Below are positions 36,953 to 49,411 of a stretch of DNA of 64,000 bases, piece after piece. Below the pieces are notes generated by a model, which was not told where the DNA came from, did no database searches, and saw only the letters and a program-made list of their open reading frames with translations. Made by a program: the position numbers and the translations under genes. The DNA comes from Microbulbifer sp. HZ11 (lineage in GTDB: Bacteria > Pseudomonadota > Gammaproteobacteria > Pseudomonadales > Cellvibrionaceae). The DNA lies in NCBI RefSeq assembly GCF_000708675.1, contig NZ_JELR01000001.1:496001-560000 (forward strand). The letters are read 5' to 3'. Within the stretch, counting starts at the first letter, position 1; every line of letters starts with the position of its first letter.

Positions 36953-37001
36953 CTTAGGATTCCTAAGTATACCGGACACCCATATACTTAGACAATCTAA
37001 G
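36953..37001. promoter_or_regulatory. Divergent promoters with twin operators CTTAG-N5-CTAAG
   Basis: Two identical-type dyads, CTTAG-N5-CTAAG at 36953-36967 and 36987-37001, lie with centres 34 bp apart between the helicase operon and the XRE gene. Each begins inside a TATACT -10-like box, one facing each gene (36983-36988 for the plus strand, 36966-36971 for the minus strand). The symmetric layout suggests that the XRE protein represses both directions. Confidence 0.75.
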
Positions 37002-37029
37002 TCCCAGAGAACTCGTAGATGCTCGTATT

Positions 37030-37350
37030 TTGCCCAATTCCTCCCCCATTCCGTTGCGCCTGCTCCAAGCGCGTACCGCGAAAGATATCAGCCAAAAAGA
37101 GCTGGGTATTCGCTTGGGCATTGAGCCAGGCTCGGCCAGTAGCCGGATGACGCATTACGAAAAGGGGCGACACAGCCCTGACTACCAGATGCTCAAAAGA
37201 ATCGGCAAAGAACTGGGTGTGCCGGTAGCGTACTTTTTCTGCGAATCAGATGTCTTGGCCGAGCTGATTTGTAAAATCGACAAGCTTCCTAAGAAACGGC
37301 AGTTGGAGCTTCTTAAGCAGCTAAATGCATCACCAGGCAACTTGGTCTGA
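37030..37350 (+). CDS. XRE-family helix-turn-helix regulator
   Basis: 106 aa from a TTG start. LRLLQARTAKDISQKELGIR, then SRMTHYEKGRHSPDYQML (about 9-55) is a standard Cro/CI helix-turn-helix. The C-terminal 45 residues, with a KIDKLPKKRQLELLKQL helix, probably dimerise. An ATG at 37019 is out of frame, so TTG is kept. The gene faces away from the coiled-coil/helicase pair and the twin operators lie between them, so it probably controls that cassette and itself. Confidence 0.85.
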   Translation: MPNSSPIPLRLLQARTAKDISQKELGIRLGIEPGSASSRMTHYEKGRHSPDYQMLKRIGKELGVPVAYFFCESDVLAELICKIDKLPKKRQLELLKQLNASPGNLV

Positions 37351-37538
37351 TCTCGTCGGCCCGGTGAAGGGATCTGTTGTAGTTTGAATGGCTCAAGCTG
37401 AAGCTGATCAGCCGACAGGATCTCAATTGTTGCCGCTATTCGCGCGGGGTGTGGCAGGCCTACTCACTATCATATTCTGTTCGATGTATTGTGGTGCGAA
37501 AGATTCCTGTATTTGTTGCAAGCGCTAAGTCAGACCGT

Positions 37539-39722
37539 TCATTGTCGCATGACCCTCAATCCGTTAAATACCACTAGCAAGCTGGTCCCCATATCGGCAA
37601 AAACTGCCATCCACATTGATGCTTGACCAGTAAACGCGAGCAGCAGGAAGACTGCTTTGATGCCCAGAGCGAGCGCTATATTCTGCTTCAGGATACGTGA
37701 AGTGTTTCGAGATAAGCGGATAAACGTAGCGATCTTACTTAGGTTGTCGTCCATGAGAGCGACGTCGGCGGTTTCGATAGCGGTATCGGTGCCAGCTGCT
37801 CCCATAGCGAAACCGATATTGGCGCGCGCGAGCGCCGGCGCATCATTGATGCCATCGCCGACCATGCCCGTGTGGCTATGTTCTGTCAGAGCTTCCACTG
37901 CTTGCAATTTGTCTTGTGGTAGCAGGTTGCCTTGAGCGCGGTCTATGCCAACCTGCTTAGCGATGGCCTCGGCAGTATGAGGGTTGTCCCCGGTTAGCAT
38001 TATGGTTTTTACGTCCAGATCGTGCAGCTCTGCGATCGCTTCGCGGCTCGTATCTTTTACCGTGTCAGCCACGGCGAAAATTGCTAGTACACCAGTCTCG
38101 CCCACCAGCATGATTACGGTTTTACCTTGTGATTCCAGTGAGCCTAAGCGTTGCTTCAGTTCCTTGGTACAGGTGCCCAACTCTTCGACGAGTCGATGAT
38201 TGCCGAGGTGCAAGTTTTCGCCGTCAATTTCACCCTTGACTCCGCGACCAGCCAAGGCTGAGAACGCTCTCACTTCGCGCAACGCAATATTGTCATCCTG
38301 TGCGGCTCTGGCTATCGCCATAGATACAGGATGATCGGAGCGCGCGGCCAGGCTGGCTGCGAGTATGCGAACTTCATTGGCGTCATTCTTGGCCCAAGGC
38401 TCAAAGTCGGTTTGCGAGGGTTCGCCACGAGTGATGGTGCCCGTTTTGTCCAGTGCCAGCCAGCGTAGCCGCCGGCCTTCCTCTAGGTAGACCCCACCTT
38501 TGATCAGGATACCTTGCCGGGCCGCAGCAGCAAGGCCGCTGACGATGGTCACAGGTGTAGCGATTACCAGAGCGCACGGACAGGCAATGACCAGCAGTAC
38601 GAGGGCGCGATAGACCCACTCCAACCAAGCGCCACCGAACAATAGAGGTGGCACCACTGCTGTTGCAATTGCAACCACTAGAACCAGTGGTGTATACCAG
38701 CGCGCAAAGGAATCTACAAAACGCTGGGTCGGTGCTCGGCTACCTTGAGCGGCTTCCACGGCGTGGATGATCCGCGCGAGTGTGGAATTATCTGCCGCGG
38801 CAGTGACCCGGTACTCAAGTGCTCCAGACTCGTTGATGCTGCCTGCAAAGAGCTGGTCGCCTGGAGCCTTGTCAACCGGTAAGCTCTCGCCAGTGATCGG
38901 CGCTTGGTCGACAGCGGATTCTCCGTCAAGGACGTCGCCGTCGAGTGCAATTCTCTCCCCTGGCCGCACACGTACACGGCTACTGATAGGAACCTGCTTT
39001 GCATCTGTTTCCACCCAACTGCCGTCTTCCGCTTGTACCGTTGCGGTTTCCGGGGCAAGTGCCAGCAATTCGCGAATAGCGTTGCGTGCCCGATCCAGCG
39101 ACTTTGCTTCAATCAGTTCCGCTAAGGTAAACAGCACCATCACCATGGCGGCCTCCGGCCAGTGGCCAATCAGGAGGGCGCCAGTAACCGCAATTGACAT
39201 AAGTGCGTTCATGTTCAGATTGCGGTTCCTGAGCGCAATCCAGCCCTTCTTGTAGGTTTTGAGGCCGCCACTTGCGATCGCCGCGAGGGCCAGCAGCATA
39301 ACAAGCCAGTTGTTACCTCCCTGTAGCCAGTAAACTACTTCAGAAGCCACTGCGGCGATGGCAGCCCCCCCGAGTATCCACCAATTGGCCGCTGCAGGCG
39401 GTGGAGCCGTCTCTGCTTCGCCGGCATTTTCCAGTCGTGCGTCCAGATCCAGTGGTTTCAGCAAGGCGAGTAGCTCATCTTGCATACCCTCGGCGTGGCG
39501 CACTTCTAATGTCCGCTGAACCAGATTGAAGTCAAGGTGGTAGATGTCATCCCTGCCAGACAGCTTGCCGCGGATGAGACTCTCCTCTGTCGGGCAGTCC
39601 ATCTTGGCGATCAACAGGCGTGTCGTTTCACCACCTATTTCGATTGCGGAGGAGGGCTCACCAGAAGCAAGGTCGGGCGACTTCGTGCCGGCACAACATT
39701 TGTCTGATTCCGGTTTTTTCAT
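37539..39722 (-). CDS. cadA: Cd/Zn/Pb-exporting P1B-type ATPase
   Basis: 727 aa. The N-terminal metal-binding region has KCCAG and MDCPTEE (about 41-47), the form seen in Pseudomonas CadA2-type pumps. The transmembrane metal site is CPCALVIATP (about 390), the phosphorylation site DKTGTITRGEP (about 432) and the hinge [12 protein letters not shown] (about 632) are intact; the HP motif region SDHPVSMAIA is present. It exports Zn, Cd and Pb across the inner membrane at the cost of ATP. It is divergent from cadR, and its promoter is of the MerR-activated type. Confidence 0.95.
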   Translation of the reverse strand: MKKPESDKCCAGTKSPDLASGEPSSAIEIGGETTRLLIAKMDCPTEESLIRGKLSGRDDIYHLDFNLVQRTLEVRHAEGMQDELLALLKPLDLDARLENAGEAETAPPPAAANWWILGGAAIAAVASEVVYWLQGGNNWLVMLLALAAIASGGLKTYKKGWIALRNRNLNMNALMSIAVTGALLIGHWPEAAMVMVLFTLAELIEAKSLDRARNAIRELLALAPETATVQAEDGSWVETDAKQVPISSRVRVRPGERIALDGDVLDGESAVDQAPITGESLPVDKAPGDQLFAGSINESGALEYRVTAAADNSTLARIIHAVEAAQGSRAPTQRFVDSFARWYTPLVLVVAIATAVVPPLLFGGAWLEWVYRALVLLVIACPCALVIATPVTIVSGLAAAARQGILIKGGVYLEEGRRLRWLALDKTGTITRGEPSQTDFEPWAKNDANEVRILAASLAARSDHPVSMAIARAAQDDNIALREVRAFSALAGRGVKGEIDGENLHLGNHRLVEELGTCTKELKQRLGSLESQGKTVIMLVGETGVLAIFAVADTVKDTSREAIAELHDLDVKTIMLTGDNPHTAEAIAKQVGIDRAQGNLLPQDKLQAVEALTEHSHTGMVGDGINDAPALARANIGFAMGAAGTDTAIETADVALMDDNLSKIATFIRLSRNTSRILKQNIALALGIKAVFLLLAFTGQASMWMAVFADMGTSLLVVFNGLRVMRQ

Positions 39723-39755
39723 GAGGGTACTCGGTAGCCAGTGGGTGGTACTGGG

Positions 39756-39786
39756 ATTAGAATCCCTCTAGCAACTATAGAGTCAA
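39756..39786 (-). promoter_or_regulatory. CadR-controlled cadA promoter
   Basis: On the minus strand TTGACT (39786-39781) and TCTAAT (39761-39756) are spaced by 19 bases, too long for plain sigma70 use. The spacer holds the dyad CTCTATAGTTGCTAGAG. This is the classic MerR-family arrangement, in which the bound regulator untwists the spacer when metal is present. Confidence 0.9.
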
Positions 39787-39796
39787 GAGGGCAATC

Positions 39797-40219
39797 ATGA
39801 GCTATAGGATCGGTGAGGCTGCTGGGCTGGCGGGATGTAAGGTGGAGACAGTGCGCTATTACGAACAGATGGGGCTGCTACCCACGCCAGCGCGCTCCGG
39901 GGGGAATTTTAGACTCTATAGTCAATCGCAAGTGGAGCAGCTAAGCTTCATACGGCATTGCCGTTCCCTCGATATGTCACTGGATAATATCCGCGAGTTA
40001 CTTCGGTTTCGCGAGATGCCGGGTAAGAGCTGTGCTGGAATCAACCAATTGATTGATGAGCACATAGGCTCTATAGAATGTCGAATGAATGCTCTGGAGC
40101 AGTTGCGGCAACAGCTGCGGGATTTAAGGAGCCAGTGCTCGGGAGAACAATCCATAGGTTCCTGTCAAATTTTACATGGATTATCCGCGTGCGGTTGCCA
40201 CTCAGCTGAGGTGAGCTAA
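39797..40219 (+). CDS. cadR: Cd/Zn-responsive MerR-family regulator (CadR/PbrR type)
   Basis: 140 aa. The N-terminal helix-turn-helix (YRIGEAAGLAGCKVETVRYY) is that of MerR proteins. Metal-site cysteines lie at KSCAGINQLIDEHI (about 77), LRSQCSGE (about 115) and SCQILHGLSACGCH (about 122-135), the CadR/PbrR pattern with a Cys/His-rich tail. It starts ten bases past the cadA -35 box and is divergent from cadA, so one short region controls both. Confidence 0.93.
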   Translation: MSYRIGEAAGLAGCKVETVRYYEQMGLLPTPARSGGNFRLYSQSQVEQLSFIRHCRSLDMSLDNIRELLRFREMPGKSCAGINQLIDEHIGSIECRMNALEQLRQQLRDLRSQCSGEQSIGSCQILHGLSACGCHSAEVS

Positions 40220-40289
40220 CTGGAATTGGAATTTCTTTGTGTATGTTGTTAAATTGTCGCACGTTCTAGTCGACCATTGATTCCCTGCA

Positions 40290-40661
40290 ATGAACTACGC
40301 TCGAATTTGCTATCTACTGATCTCACTGCTGGTCTTCCAGACAGCAGTTGCGTTCTATGATAGCCACGAAGAGCTGCAGAATATTGCCACTCATCTTCCT
40401 CCTCATCATCAGGATGGGCAACAAGGAGTGGATTTTCCTCAAGAACTAACAGATTCGAAGGTCAAGTCGGGATCAGCTTCACACCCCAATGGCCCCGACT
40501 TTTGCCACCATTGCTGCCATTGTCACGGAATTGGTGTGATTGGTATTCTTGGTCAGATTACACGTTTCGTTGTTATCCGCAGCATCTCTCTGCGGGAAGT
40601 AATTAATCTTTCTTTTCCCTCCGGGTATTTTTCCGCTCTTTTCCGTCCTCCCAAAGCCTGA
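40290..40661 (+). CDS. Small secreted His/Cys-rich protein (CzcI-like) ahead of czcCBA
   Basis: 123 aa with an N-terminal signal-like hydrophobic segment (YLLISLLVFQTAVAF). The middle holds HLPPHHQDG and FCHHCCHCHG, potential metal ligands, and the C-terminus is hydrophobic and basic. Short proteins with such clusters precede czcC in several cation-efflux operons (CzcI), where they are linked to regulation or metal sensing. It lies 76 bases before czcC on the same strand. Confidence 0.7.
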   Translation: MNYARICYLLISLLVFQTAVAFYDSHEELQNIATHLPPHHQDGQQGVDFPQELTDSKVKSGSASHPNGPDFCHHCCHCHGIGVIGILGQITRFVVIRSISLREVINLSFPSGYFSALFRPPKA

Positions 40662-40736
40662 GTTACGTCCTGAATTTTTGCGTGCCAAATATTTATTAAT
40701 TGCGCGCTTTTCAAGAAATGACTTGGGAGAACCCAA

Positions 40737-42035
40737 ATGTTGTTTATTTTTGCGCGCGTCACTCGCGTGCACTTTCGGCTTGCTACGATTTTTTTGTTGC
40801 AGCTGATTTTGTGGTTGCCAAATGCACAGGCTCAAGAATCTGAGCAATTTCCGCAGATTTCCTTGAGCGAGGCGATTGATCGCGCACTCTCTCAAAATCC
40901 TGAATTGGCCGTTTTTAGGTTTCGCGAACAAGCGCTTGCCGGTCAAGCGGCAACTGCGGCCCTACGGCCGCCGGTGAGTCTAGGCGCCGAACTCGAAAAT
41001 TTTGCTGGTGAAGGTGGTGCTGATGACGCTGAGCTCACCGTTTCACTTTCATCGGTGATCGAACTGGGTGGCAAGCTATCTGCGCGTGTAGGTGCGGTTT
41101 CTGCTCGTCAGGATTTGTTGCTGGCCGAGGAGCAAGCGAAAGCACTGGATCTATTAGGCAGCGTGATTCGCCGGTACATAGAAGTGCTGGCTGCGCAACA
41201 GCGCTTGGCTTTGGCACGGGAGTCTGCAGCTCTCGCGGAAGATGCTCTTGGAGCTGTTAACCGCCGTGTAAACGCGGCCGCTTCCCCTAAATCCGAGAGC
41301 CTAAGGGCAAGGGCCGCCGTTTCCCGTGCTCGCCTGGCAATTTACTCAGAAGAGCGACTGGTCGATTACCACAAATTGGCGTTGGCCTCGTTATGGGGAG
41401 GGGAAGATTCCTCTTTCCATTTAGATTCCAGTGAGCTTTACCGATTTCCGCCCTCGGAAAACTTTGCCACGCTCTTCAGTCGTGCCCAGCAGAACCCTGC
41501 CATTGCCAGATTCGCGTCCGAAGAGCGGTTGCGCGACGCGGAGCTACGTTTGGCCGAGGCGCAAACGAGCCTGGATATTGGTTGGTCTGCTGGTATTCGG
41601 CACTCCCGGGAAATCGGTGAAACCACCTTGGTCGCAGGGGTGGAGCTGCCGCTATTTCCCGCTCGTCGTAGTGCCGGGGCCATTGCCACCGCTGTTGCTG
41701 AGCGAGAGCGCGTAGCTATTGAGCGCGAAGCGGCACTATTGCGCCTGAAAAGTCGACTGTTTCGTGCTGTCAGCGGACGTGAGCAGGCAGTGATGTCGGT
41801 AGAGATATTGCGCGATGAGGTAGTGCCAACTTTACGTGAAGCTCTAATAGAAGTGGAGCGGGCATACCTTCGTGGCCGTTATTCCTATCTGGAGTGGGTG
41901 TCGGCGCGCGAGGAGCTGATAGGTGCGCGCCGGGCCGAAATCGAAGCGGCCAGCGCAGCACTGCGCTTTGGTGCGGAAATAGAGCAGATGACAGCCGCAC
42001 CTCTATTGTCCGCGGACGTCGAGCCAACTAAATAG
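40737..42035 (+). CDS. czcC: Outer-membrane factor of the Czc efflux system
   Basis: 432 aa, TolC family. A signal peptide (to about residue 32, ending NAQAQES) is followed by SLSEAIDRALSQNPEL and, later, a second similar repeat, the double OEP repeat with long Ala/Glu-rich helices. It forms the outer-membrane channel for the CzcBA pump. GGGAGA precedes the ATG. The gene ends 11 bases before czcB, so C, B and A are one operon. Confidence 0.93.
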   Translation: MLFIFARVTRVHFRLATIFLLQLILWLPNAQAQESEQFPQISLSEAIDRALSQNPELAVFRFREQALAGQAATAALRPPVSLGAELENFAGEGGADDAELTVSLSSVIELGGKLSARVGAVSARQDLLLAEEQAKALDLLGSVIRRYIEVLAAQQRLALARESAALAEDALGAVNRRVNAAASPKSESLRARAAVSRARLAIYSEERLVDYHKLALASLWGGEDSSFHLDSSELYRFPPSENFATLFSRAQQNPAIARFASEERLRDAELRLAEAQTSLDIGWSAGIRHSREIGETTLVAGVELPLFPARRSAGAIATAVAERERVAIEREAALLRLKSRLFRAVSGREQAVMSVEILRDEVVPTLREALIEVERAYLRGRYSYLEWVSAREELIGARRAEIEAASAALRFGAEIEQMTAAPLLSADVEPTK

Positions 42036-42046
42036 AAAAGATTTGA

Positions 42047-43318
42047 ATGCACATGAAACAAAGAAATAGATTGCAAGACCCCATTGCTGCAGTGCCGGTG
42101 ATCACTCTGCTGTTGTGCTTGGCCGCTCTCTTTGCGCCTGAGAGCACCACAGCGTCCCCATCCGAAGAGCACGGGGAACAGCACGGTGAGCATGAAGAAG
42201 TAACTGGGAAAAATGGAGGTCGACTATTTGAAGACGGTGACCTTGAAGTGGAATTATTACTTTTCGAGCGCGGTGGTACCCCAGAATTCCGAGCCTGGAT
42301 TTTGGAAAATGGCAAAGCTCTGTCGAACGCAGGCGATGCGCGTCTGGCGGTGGAGCTGACGCGCTTGGATGGCAAGGTGGAACGTTTCGATTTTTTACCG
42401 GCAGATGGTTACTGGTTCGCCAAAGGTGCCGTAGAGGAACCGCATTCGTTCGAAGTAGACGTTTTGCTGTCTCGGAACGAGGAGCGTGCTGCGTGGCATT
42501 ATGAATCTTTCGAGGGGCGCGTAGAGGTTTCCTCCGAGATGGCTGCAAAAGTAGGTATCAAGACGGAGGTTGCTGGCCCAGGGGAAATCAGCCAATCGCT
42601 CACCCTCTACGGTGATACGGCACTGGCCCACGGCAGCTTAAGCCATGTGCGTGCACGCTTTCCGGGGCCAATCAAGTCGGTGGCGGTGGAGATCGGCGAC
42701 CGGGTGCGGAAGGGACAGAAGCTTGCAGAAGTGGAGTCCAACGACAGCCTGCAGGTCTACCCGATTACTTCGCCCATCGACGGGCTGGTTATCGATAAAC
42801 AGGCGAGCAGCGGCGAATACAGCGGCGAGCGCGAGTTATTTACCATTGCCAACTATGACCAGTTGTGGGCGGAGCTTCGGCTGTTTCCCTCGCAGCGGGC
42901 ACAGGTTGCCCGCGGCCAGACGGTGACGCTCAGCGCCGACGGGCAGCAGGTGGAGACACAGATCGCCAATCTCGTACCGGGCACGCCGGGGCAGCCCTTC
43001 GTGCTCGCCCGCGCTCCCATCGACAACCGCAAACTCAACTGGCCGCCGGACCTGATGCTGGAAGGGAAGGTGCTCGTTGACCGGGTGCGCGTGCCACTGT
43101 TGGTGGAAAACCGCGCGCTGCAGCCGCTGCGAGACTCGATGGTGGTATTCATTAAGGTCGGCGATAACTACGAGGCGCGCCCGCTGCAATTGGGCCGCTC
43201 CGATGGTCGCGTGACCGAGGTGCTGGATGGCCTGGAGCTCGGCCAGCGCTATGTCACTGCCAACAGCTACCTGATCAAAGCCGACATCGAAAAGTCTGGC
43301 GCAGCCCACGCCCACTGA
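42047..43318 (+). CDS. czcB: Periplasmic adaptor (membrane fusion) subunit of the Czc system
   Basis: 423 aa. A signal-anchor is followed by a His/Glu-rich stretch (EEHGEQHGEHEE, about 40-51), a likely metal-binding N-terminus, then a beta-rich domain. The lipoyl/barrel hairpin region begins near VRARFPGPIKSVAVEIGDRV (about 203-222), with KGQKLAEVES and PIDGLVIDK. This is the HlyD-type fold that links CzcA and CzcC. It overlaps neither neighbour but is 12 bases from czcA. Confidence 0.93.
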   Translation: MHMKQRNRLQDPIAAVPVITLLLCLAALFAPESTTASPSEEHGEQHGEHEEVTGKNGGRLFEDGDLEVELLLFERGGTPEFRAWILENGKALSNAGDARLAVELTRLDGKVERFDFLPADGYWFAKGAVEEPHSFEVDVLLSRNEERAAWHYESFEGRVEVSSEMAAKVGIKTEVAGPGEISQSLTLYGDTALAHGSLSHVRARFPGPIKSVAVEIGDRVRKGQKLAEVESNDSLQVYPITSPIDGLVIDKQASSGEYSGERELFTIANYDQLWAELRLFPSQRAQVARGQTVTLSADGQQVETQIANLVPGTPGQPFVLARAPIDNRKLNWPPDLMLEGKVLVDRVRVPLLVENRALQPLRDSMVVFIKVGDNYEARPLQLGRSDGRVTEVLDGLELGQRYVTANSYLIKADIEKSGAAHAH

Positions 43319-46450
<3,132 letters not shown>

Positions 46451-46467
46451 CAAACCAACTTTTACAT

Positions 46468-46492
46468 GCGCCTCAGCGCGAGGCTGGGGCGC
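46468..46492 (+). terminator. Hairpin after czcA
   Basis: A 10-bp stem with one G-T pair (GCGCCTCAGC/GCTGGGGCGC) and a five-base loop lies 17 bases after czcA. There is no T tract, so it may stabilise the mRNA end or act as a weak terminator. Confidence 0.4.
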
Positions 46493-46530
46493 TTGCGGTC
46501 ATGAATTCTTGATTTTAGGGAGTGTGAATC

Positions 46531-46719
46531 GTGAAAAAGATTGAAGCGATAAGCCAACCATACATGTTGGCTGGCGTGAGGAAGGTTGTCGTACTGAGTG
46601 GCAAGCGACAAGCGAAGGCAAGACGCGTATGGAATTGTAGCGCGCCGAGTAATTCGCGTTGGAACTTGCCTTCTCGTAGCGGCAACCTCATAGAGTGCAT
46701 TTCACTGACCACGACTTAG
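46531..46719 (+). pseudogene. Possible P-II-like remnant between czcA and the Cu ATPase gene
   Basis: A 62-codon frame starts at GTG with AGGGAG upstream. Its first 20 residues, beginning MKKIEAISQPYML with AGVRKVV after, resemble the start of P-II family proteins (a form is often encoded near heavy-metal RND operons). The rest shows no P-II features and is Arg/Ser-rich. The most likely reading is the 5' remnant of a P-II-like gene with a replaced end; a chance resemblance is possible. Confidence 0.35.
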
Positions 46720-46728
46720 GATAGGAAG

Positions 46729-48963
46729 ATGGTTGAGAGTAAAAAAGTATTTACCCTGCACGGTGCCTCCTGCGCCAGCTGTGTCCACAAGATTGAAACG
46801 GTGTTGAACCAAGTGCCAGGTGTGAAACAGGCGAGGGTAAACCTAGCCGAGAAAACTGCCTCAGTGTGGGGCCGGGTTGATACGGGTGCCTGCGTGTTGG
46901 CGATCGAGCAAGCCGGCTACGGCGCTGAGCTGACGACTGTCAGTGATCGTGAGCTGCGCGAGCAGCAACGCGAGGCGGACCAAAAACATTACCGAGACTT
47001 ACTGTGGCGCGCAGGGCTGGCTCTGGCCCTAGGACTGCCGCTGATGGCCTGGGGGCTGATCACTGGCGAGATGTCAGTGCATGCGCCGGTGCAGCAGGTT
47101 GCCTGGGGACTTGTGGGGCTTGCCACTCTTGCGGTGCTCATATATTGCGGCGGTCACTTCTTCACCGGTGCCTGGAAGGCTTTTCGCCACCACAATGCAA
47201 GTATGGACACGTTGATCGCACTGGGCACCGGCACAGCCTGGCTGTTTTCCATGCTGGTAGTGGTGGCGCCGCAGCTGCTGCCTGAGATGGCACGCCACGT
47301 CTATTTCGAGGCCAGTGCCATGATCATCGGGCTGATCAACCTGGGTCAGGCACTGGAGGTGCGAGCCCGAGGCCGCACCAGCGCGGCTGTTGAAAAACTA
47401 CTGCAACTTCAAGACGTCAGTGCGCGAGTGCTACATAACGGTGAAGAGGTGGATGTGCCGGTGGATGAGGTACAGCTGGGAGATCGTTTGCGGGTGCGCC
47501 CTGGTGAGAAGATTCCTGTGGACGGCACTGTGCTTGAGGGCAGCAGCCTGGTGGACGAGTCCATGCTCACTGGCGAACCTGTACCGGTGCAGAAGGCACA
47601 GGGCGATTTTCTCTCCGCCGGCACCCTAAACAAGAATGGCACCCTGCTGTTCACTGCGGAAAAAGTCGGCTCCGAGACCCGACTGGCACAGATCATTGAG
47701 ATGGTGAAGAACGCGCAGAACTCGCGCGTGCCCATAGCCCGGCTGGCGGACAGGATTTCCGCGGTCTTCGTGCCGGTAGTGATGGTGATCGCCGTGCTGG
47801 CAGCACTGGTCTGGTTTAACTGGGGGCCGGAGCCCAAGGTCGCGCATATGCTGGTGGTGGCCACCTCAGTGCTGATTATCGCTTGCCCTTGCGCACTGGG
47901 GTTGGCCACACCCATGTCGGTAATGGTCGGCGTTGGTAAGGGTGCAGAACACGGCGTGCTGGTGCGTAACGGGAAGGCTCTGCAGCAGGCGAGTAAACTG
48001 ACCACGCTGGTGGTAGATAAAACCGGCACACTGACCGAGGGCACTCCCAAAGTTACCGACCTCGAAACCGAAGGCGACAAAGACGAGTTGCTGCGTCTGC
48101 TGGCAAGTCTGGAGCAGGCCTCGGAACACCCGCTAGCGGAGGCCATAGTAGATGCGGCGCAAGAGCGGGGTATACGCCTGAGCACGGTGCAGCACTTTGA
48201 GGCCATTATTGCGCACGGCGTGCGCGGAGAGGTGGATGGTCACAAGCTGCTGCTCGGTAACCGCAAACTGATGCTGCGTGAAAATGTTGATGTCGACCAT
48301 TGGCAGGCGGCCGTCGAAGCACTGGCTGGCAAGGGACGTACCGCCATGTACGCGGCGATCGACGGCAAGGCTGCTGGCTTGATCGCGGTGGCGGATCCGC
48401 TGCGCTCAGACGCAAGATCCGCCATTCAGCGCTTGAAAAGCCTCGGCCTTGAAATCCAGATGCTCACCGGTGACAACCGAGCCACCGCAGAAGCGGTGGC
48501 GACACAGCTGGGTATAGATTGGGTGCATGCGGAACTGCTGCCAGAGGACAAAGAGAACATTATCGCTGATCTGCAGGCGAAGGGCGGGCACGTAGGTATG
48601 GCCGGTGATGGCATCAACGATGCTCCGGCGCTGGCGCGTGCGGAAGTCGGCTTTGCGATTGGCGCGGGCACCGACGTAGCGATCGAGACCGCCGACGTTA
48701 CACTGATGCGTTCATCGCTGCACGGCGTGGCTGACGCGATCGAGCTTTCGCGAGCGACGTTACGCAACATTAAACAGAACCTGTTTGGTGCCTTTATCTA
48801 TAACATCCTAGGTATTCCCATCGCCGCTGGACTTTTGTATCCGATCACTGGAAACCTGCTGAGCCCGGTAATCGCTGGTGCGGCCATGGCACTCTCGTCA
48901 GTGACCGTGGTCAGCAATGCCAACCGGCTGCGCCTATTCAATCCTTCGGAGATAAACGCATGA
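46729..48963 (+). CDS. copA: Cu(I)-exporting P1B-1 ATPase
   Basis: 744 aa. One N-terminal heavy-metal domain with [12 protein letters not shown] (about 10-21), eight membrane segments, [10 protein letters not shown] in segment 6 (about 386), [11 protein letters not shown] (about 426), SEHPLAEAI (HP motif) and [16 protein letters not shown] (about 625) are all present. The pattern is that of copper(I)/silver exporters. It moves cytoplasmic Cu(I) to the periplasm, where the copper oxidase of the nearby operon can oxidise it. The ATG overlaps no upstream gene; its TGA overlaps the next gene's ATG by four bases. Confidence 0.95.
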   Translation: MVESKKVFTLHGASCASCVHKIETVLNQVPGVKQARVNLAEKTASVWGRVDTGACVLAIEQAGYGAELTTVSDRELREQQREADQKHYRDLLWRAGLALALGLPLMAWGLITGEMSVHAPVQQVAWGLVGLATLAVLIYCGGHFFTGAWKAFRHHNASMDTLIALGTGTAWLFSMLVVVAPQLLPEMARHVYFEASAMIIGLINLGQALEVRARGRTSAAVEKLLQLQDVSARVLHNGEEVDVPVDEVQLGDRLRVRPGEKIPVDGTVLEGSSLVDESMLTGEPVPVQKAQGDFLSAGTLNKNGTLLFTAEKVGSETRLAQIIEMVKNAQNSRVPIARLADRISAVFVPVVMVIAVLAALVWFNWGPEPKVAHMLVVATSVLIIACPCALGLATPMSVMVGVGKGAEHGVLVRNGKALQQASKLTTLVVDKTGTLTEGTPKVTDLETEGDKDELLRLLASLEQASEHPLAEAIVDAAQERGIRLSTVQHFEAIIAHGVRGEVDGHKLLLGNRKLMLRENVDVDHWQAAVEALAGKGRTAMYAAIDGKAAGLIAVADPLRSDARSAIQRLKSLGLEIQMLTGDNRATAEAVATQLGIDWVHAELLPEDKENIIADLQAKGGHVGMAGDGINDAPALARAEVGFAIGAGTDVAIETADVTLMRSSLHGVADAIELSRATLRNIKQNLFGAFIYNILGIPIAAGLLYPITGNLLSPVIAGAAMALSSVTVVSNANRLRLFNPSEINA

Positions 48964-49319
48964 ATTTGTTGATCAATCTGCTGGGTTTGGCACTGATCGT
49001 TGGCATCGTCTGGTGGTTCTGGTTGAGTAAAAGGGCGGCGCCGGCGGCCGTGGCTCCCGCCGCATCCGTGATTATGGTCAAGGATGGGGTCTATGAGCCG
49101 GAGCGAATTCAAGTACCCGCCCATGAGGAAACTACGTTGCACTTCCTTCGAGAGGATCCTAGCCCCTGCGCCGAATATGTGGTGTTCGCAGATCTGGATG
49201 TAAACGCGCAGCTAGCGGTTGGCGAGGAGACCGAGGTAAAACTACCGGCGATGGAAGCGGGGGAATACCCCTTTACCTGTCAGATGCAGATGTACCGCGG
49301 GACTCTGGTGGTGGCATAG
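48960..49319 (+). CDS. Membrane-anchored cupredoxin-like protein
   Basis: 119 aa. The N-terminal segment ([20 protein letters not shown]) is a single membrane anchor. The remainder is a beta-sandwich-like domain of the EfeO/cupredoxin type, with [19 protein letters not shown] at its start and SPCAEYVVF and [12 protein letters not shown] towards the end. Cys and Met residues in PFTCQMQM could bind copper. It is translationally coupled to the copper ATPase gene (ATGA overlap) and probably receives or stores copper on the periplasmic side. Confidence 0.8.
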   Translation: MNLLINLLGLALIVGIVWWFWLSKRAAPAAVAPAASVIMVKDGVYEPERIQVPAHEETTLHFLREDPSPCAEYVVFADLDVNAQLAVGEETEVKLPAMEAGEYPFTCQMQMYRGTLVVA

Positions 49320-49347
49320 AGGGTATTCTGGTGTAGGCGAAGGTCTA

Positions 49348-49392
49348 GGTCATGGGCTGCTCCTACAGCTTTTTCAGGAGCGGCCCACGACC
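49348..49392. repeat. REP-like inverted pair
   Basis: GGTC-A-TGGGCTGCTCCT and AGGAGCGGCCCA-C-GACC form a long stem (12 bp with one G-T pair, then a mismatch and four more pairs) with an 11-base loop. The arms resemble Pseudomonas REP units (GTAGGAGCGG...). It lies between the convergent cupredoxin-like and small-ORF genes. Confidence 0.6.
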
Positions 49393-49411
49393 GCGAAAAA
49401 AAACCTTCTTC

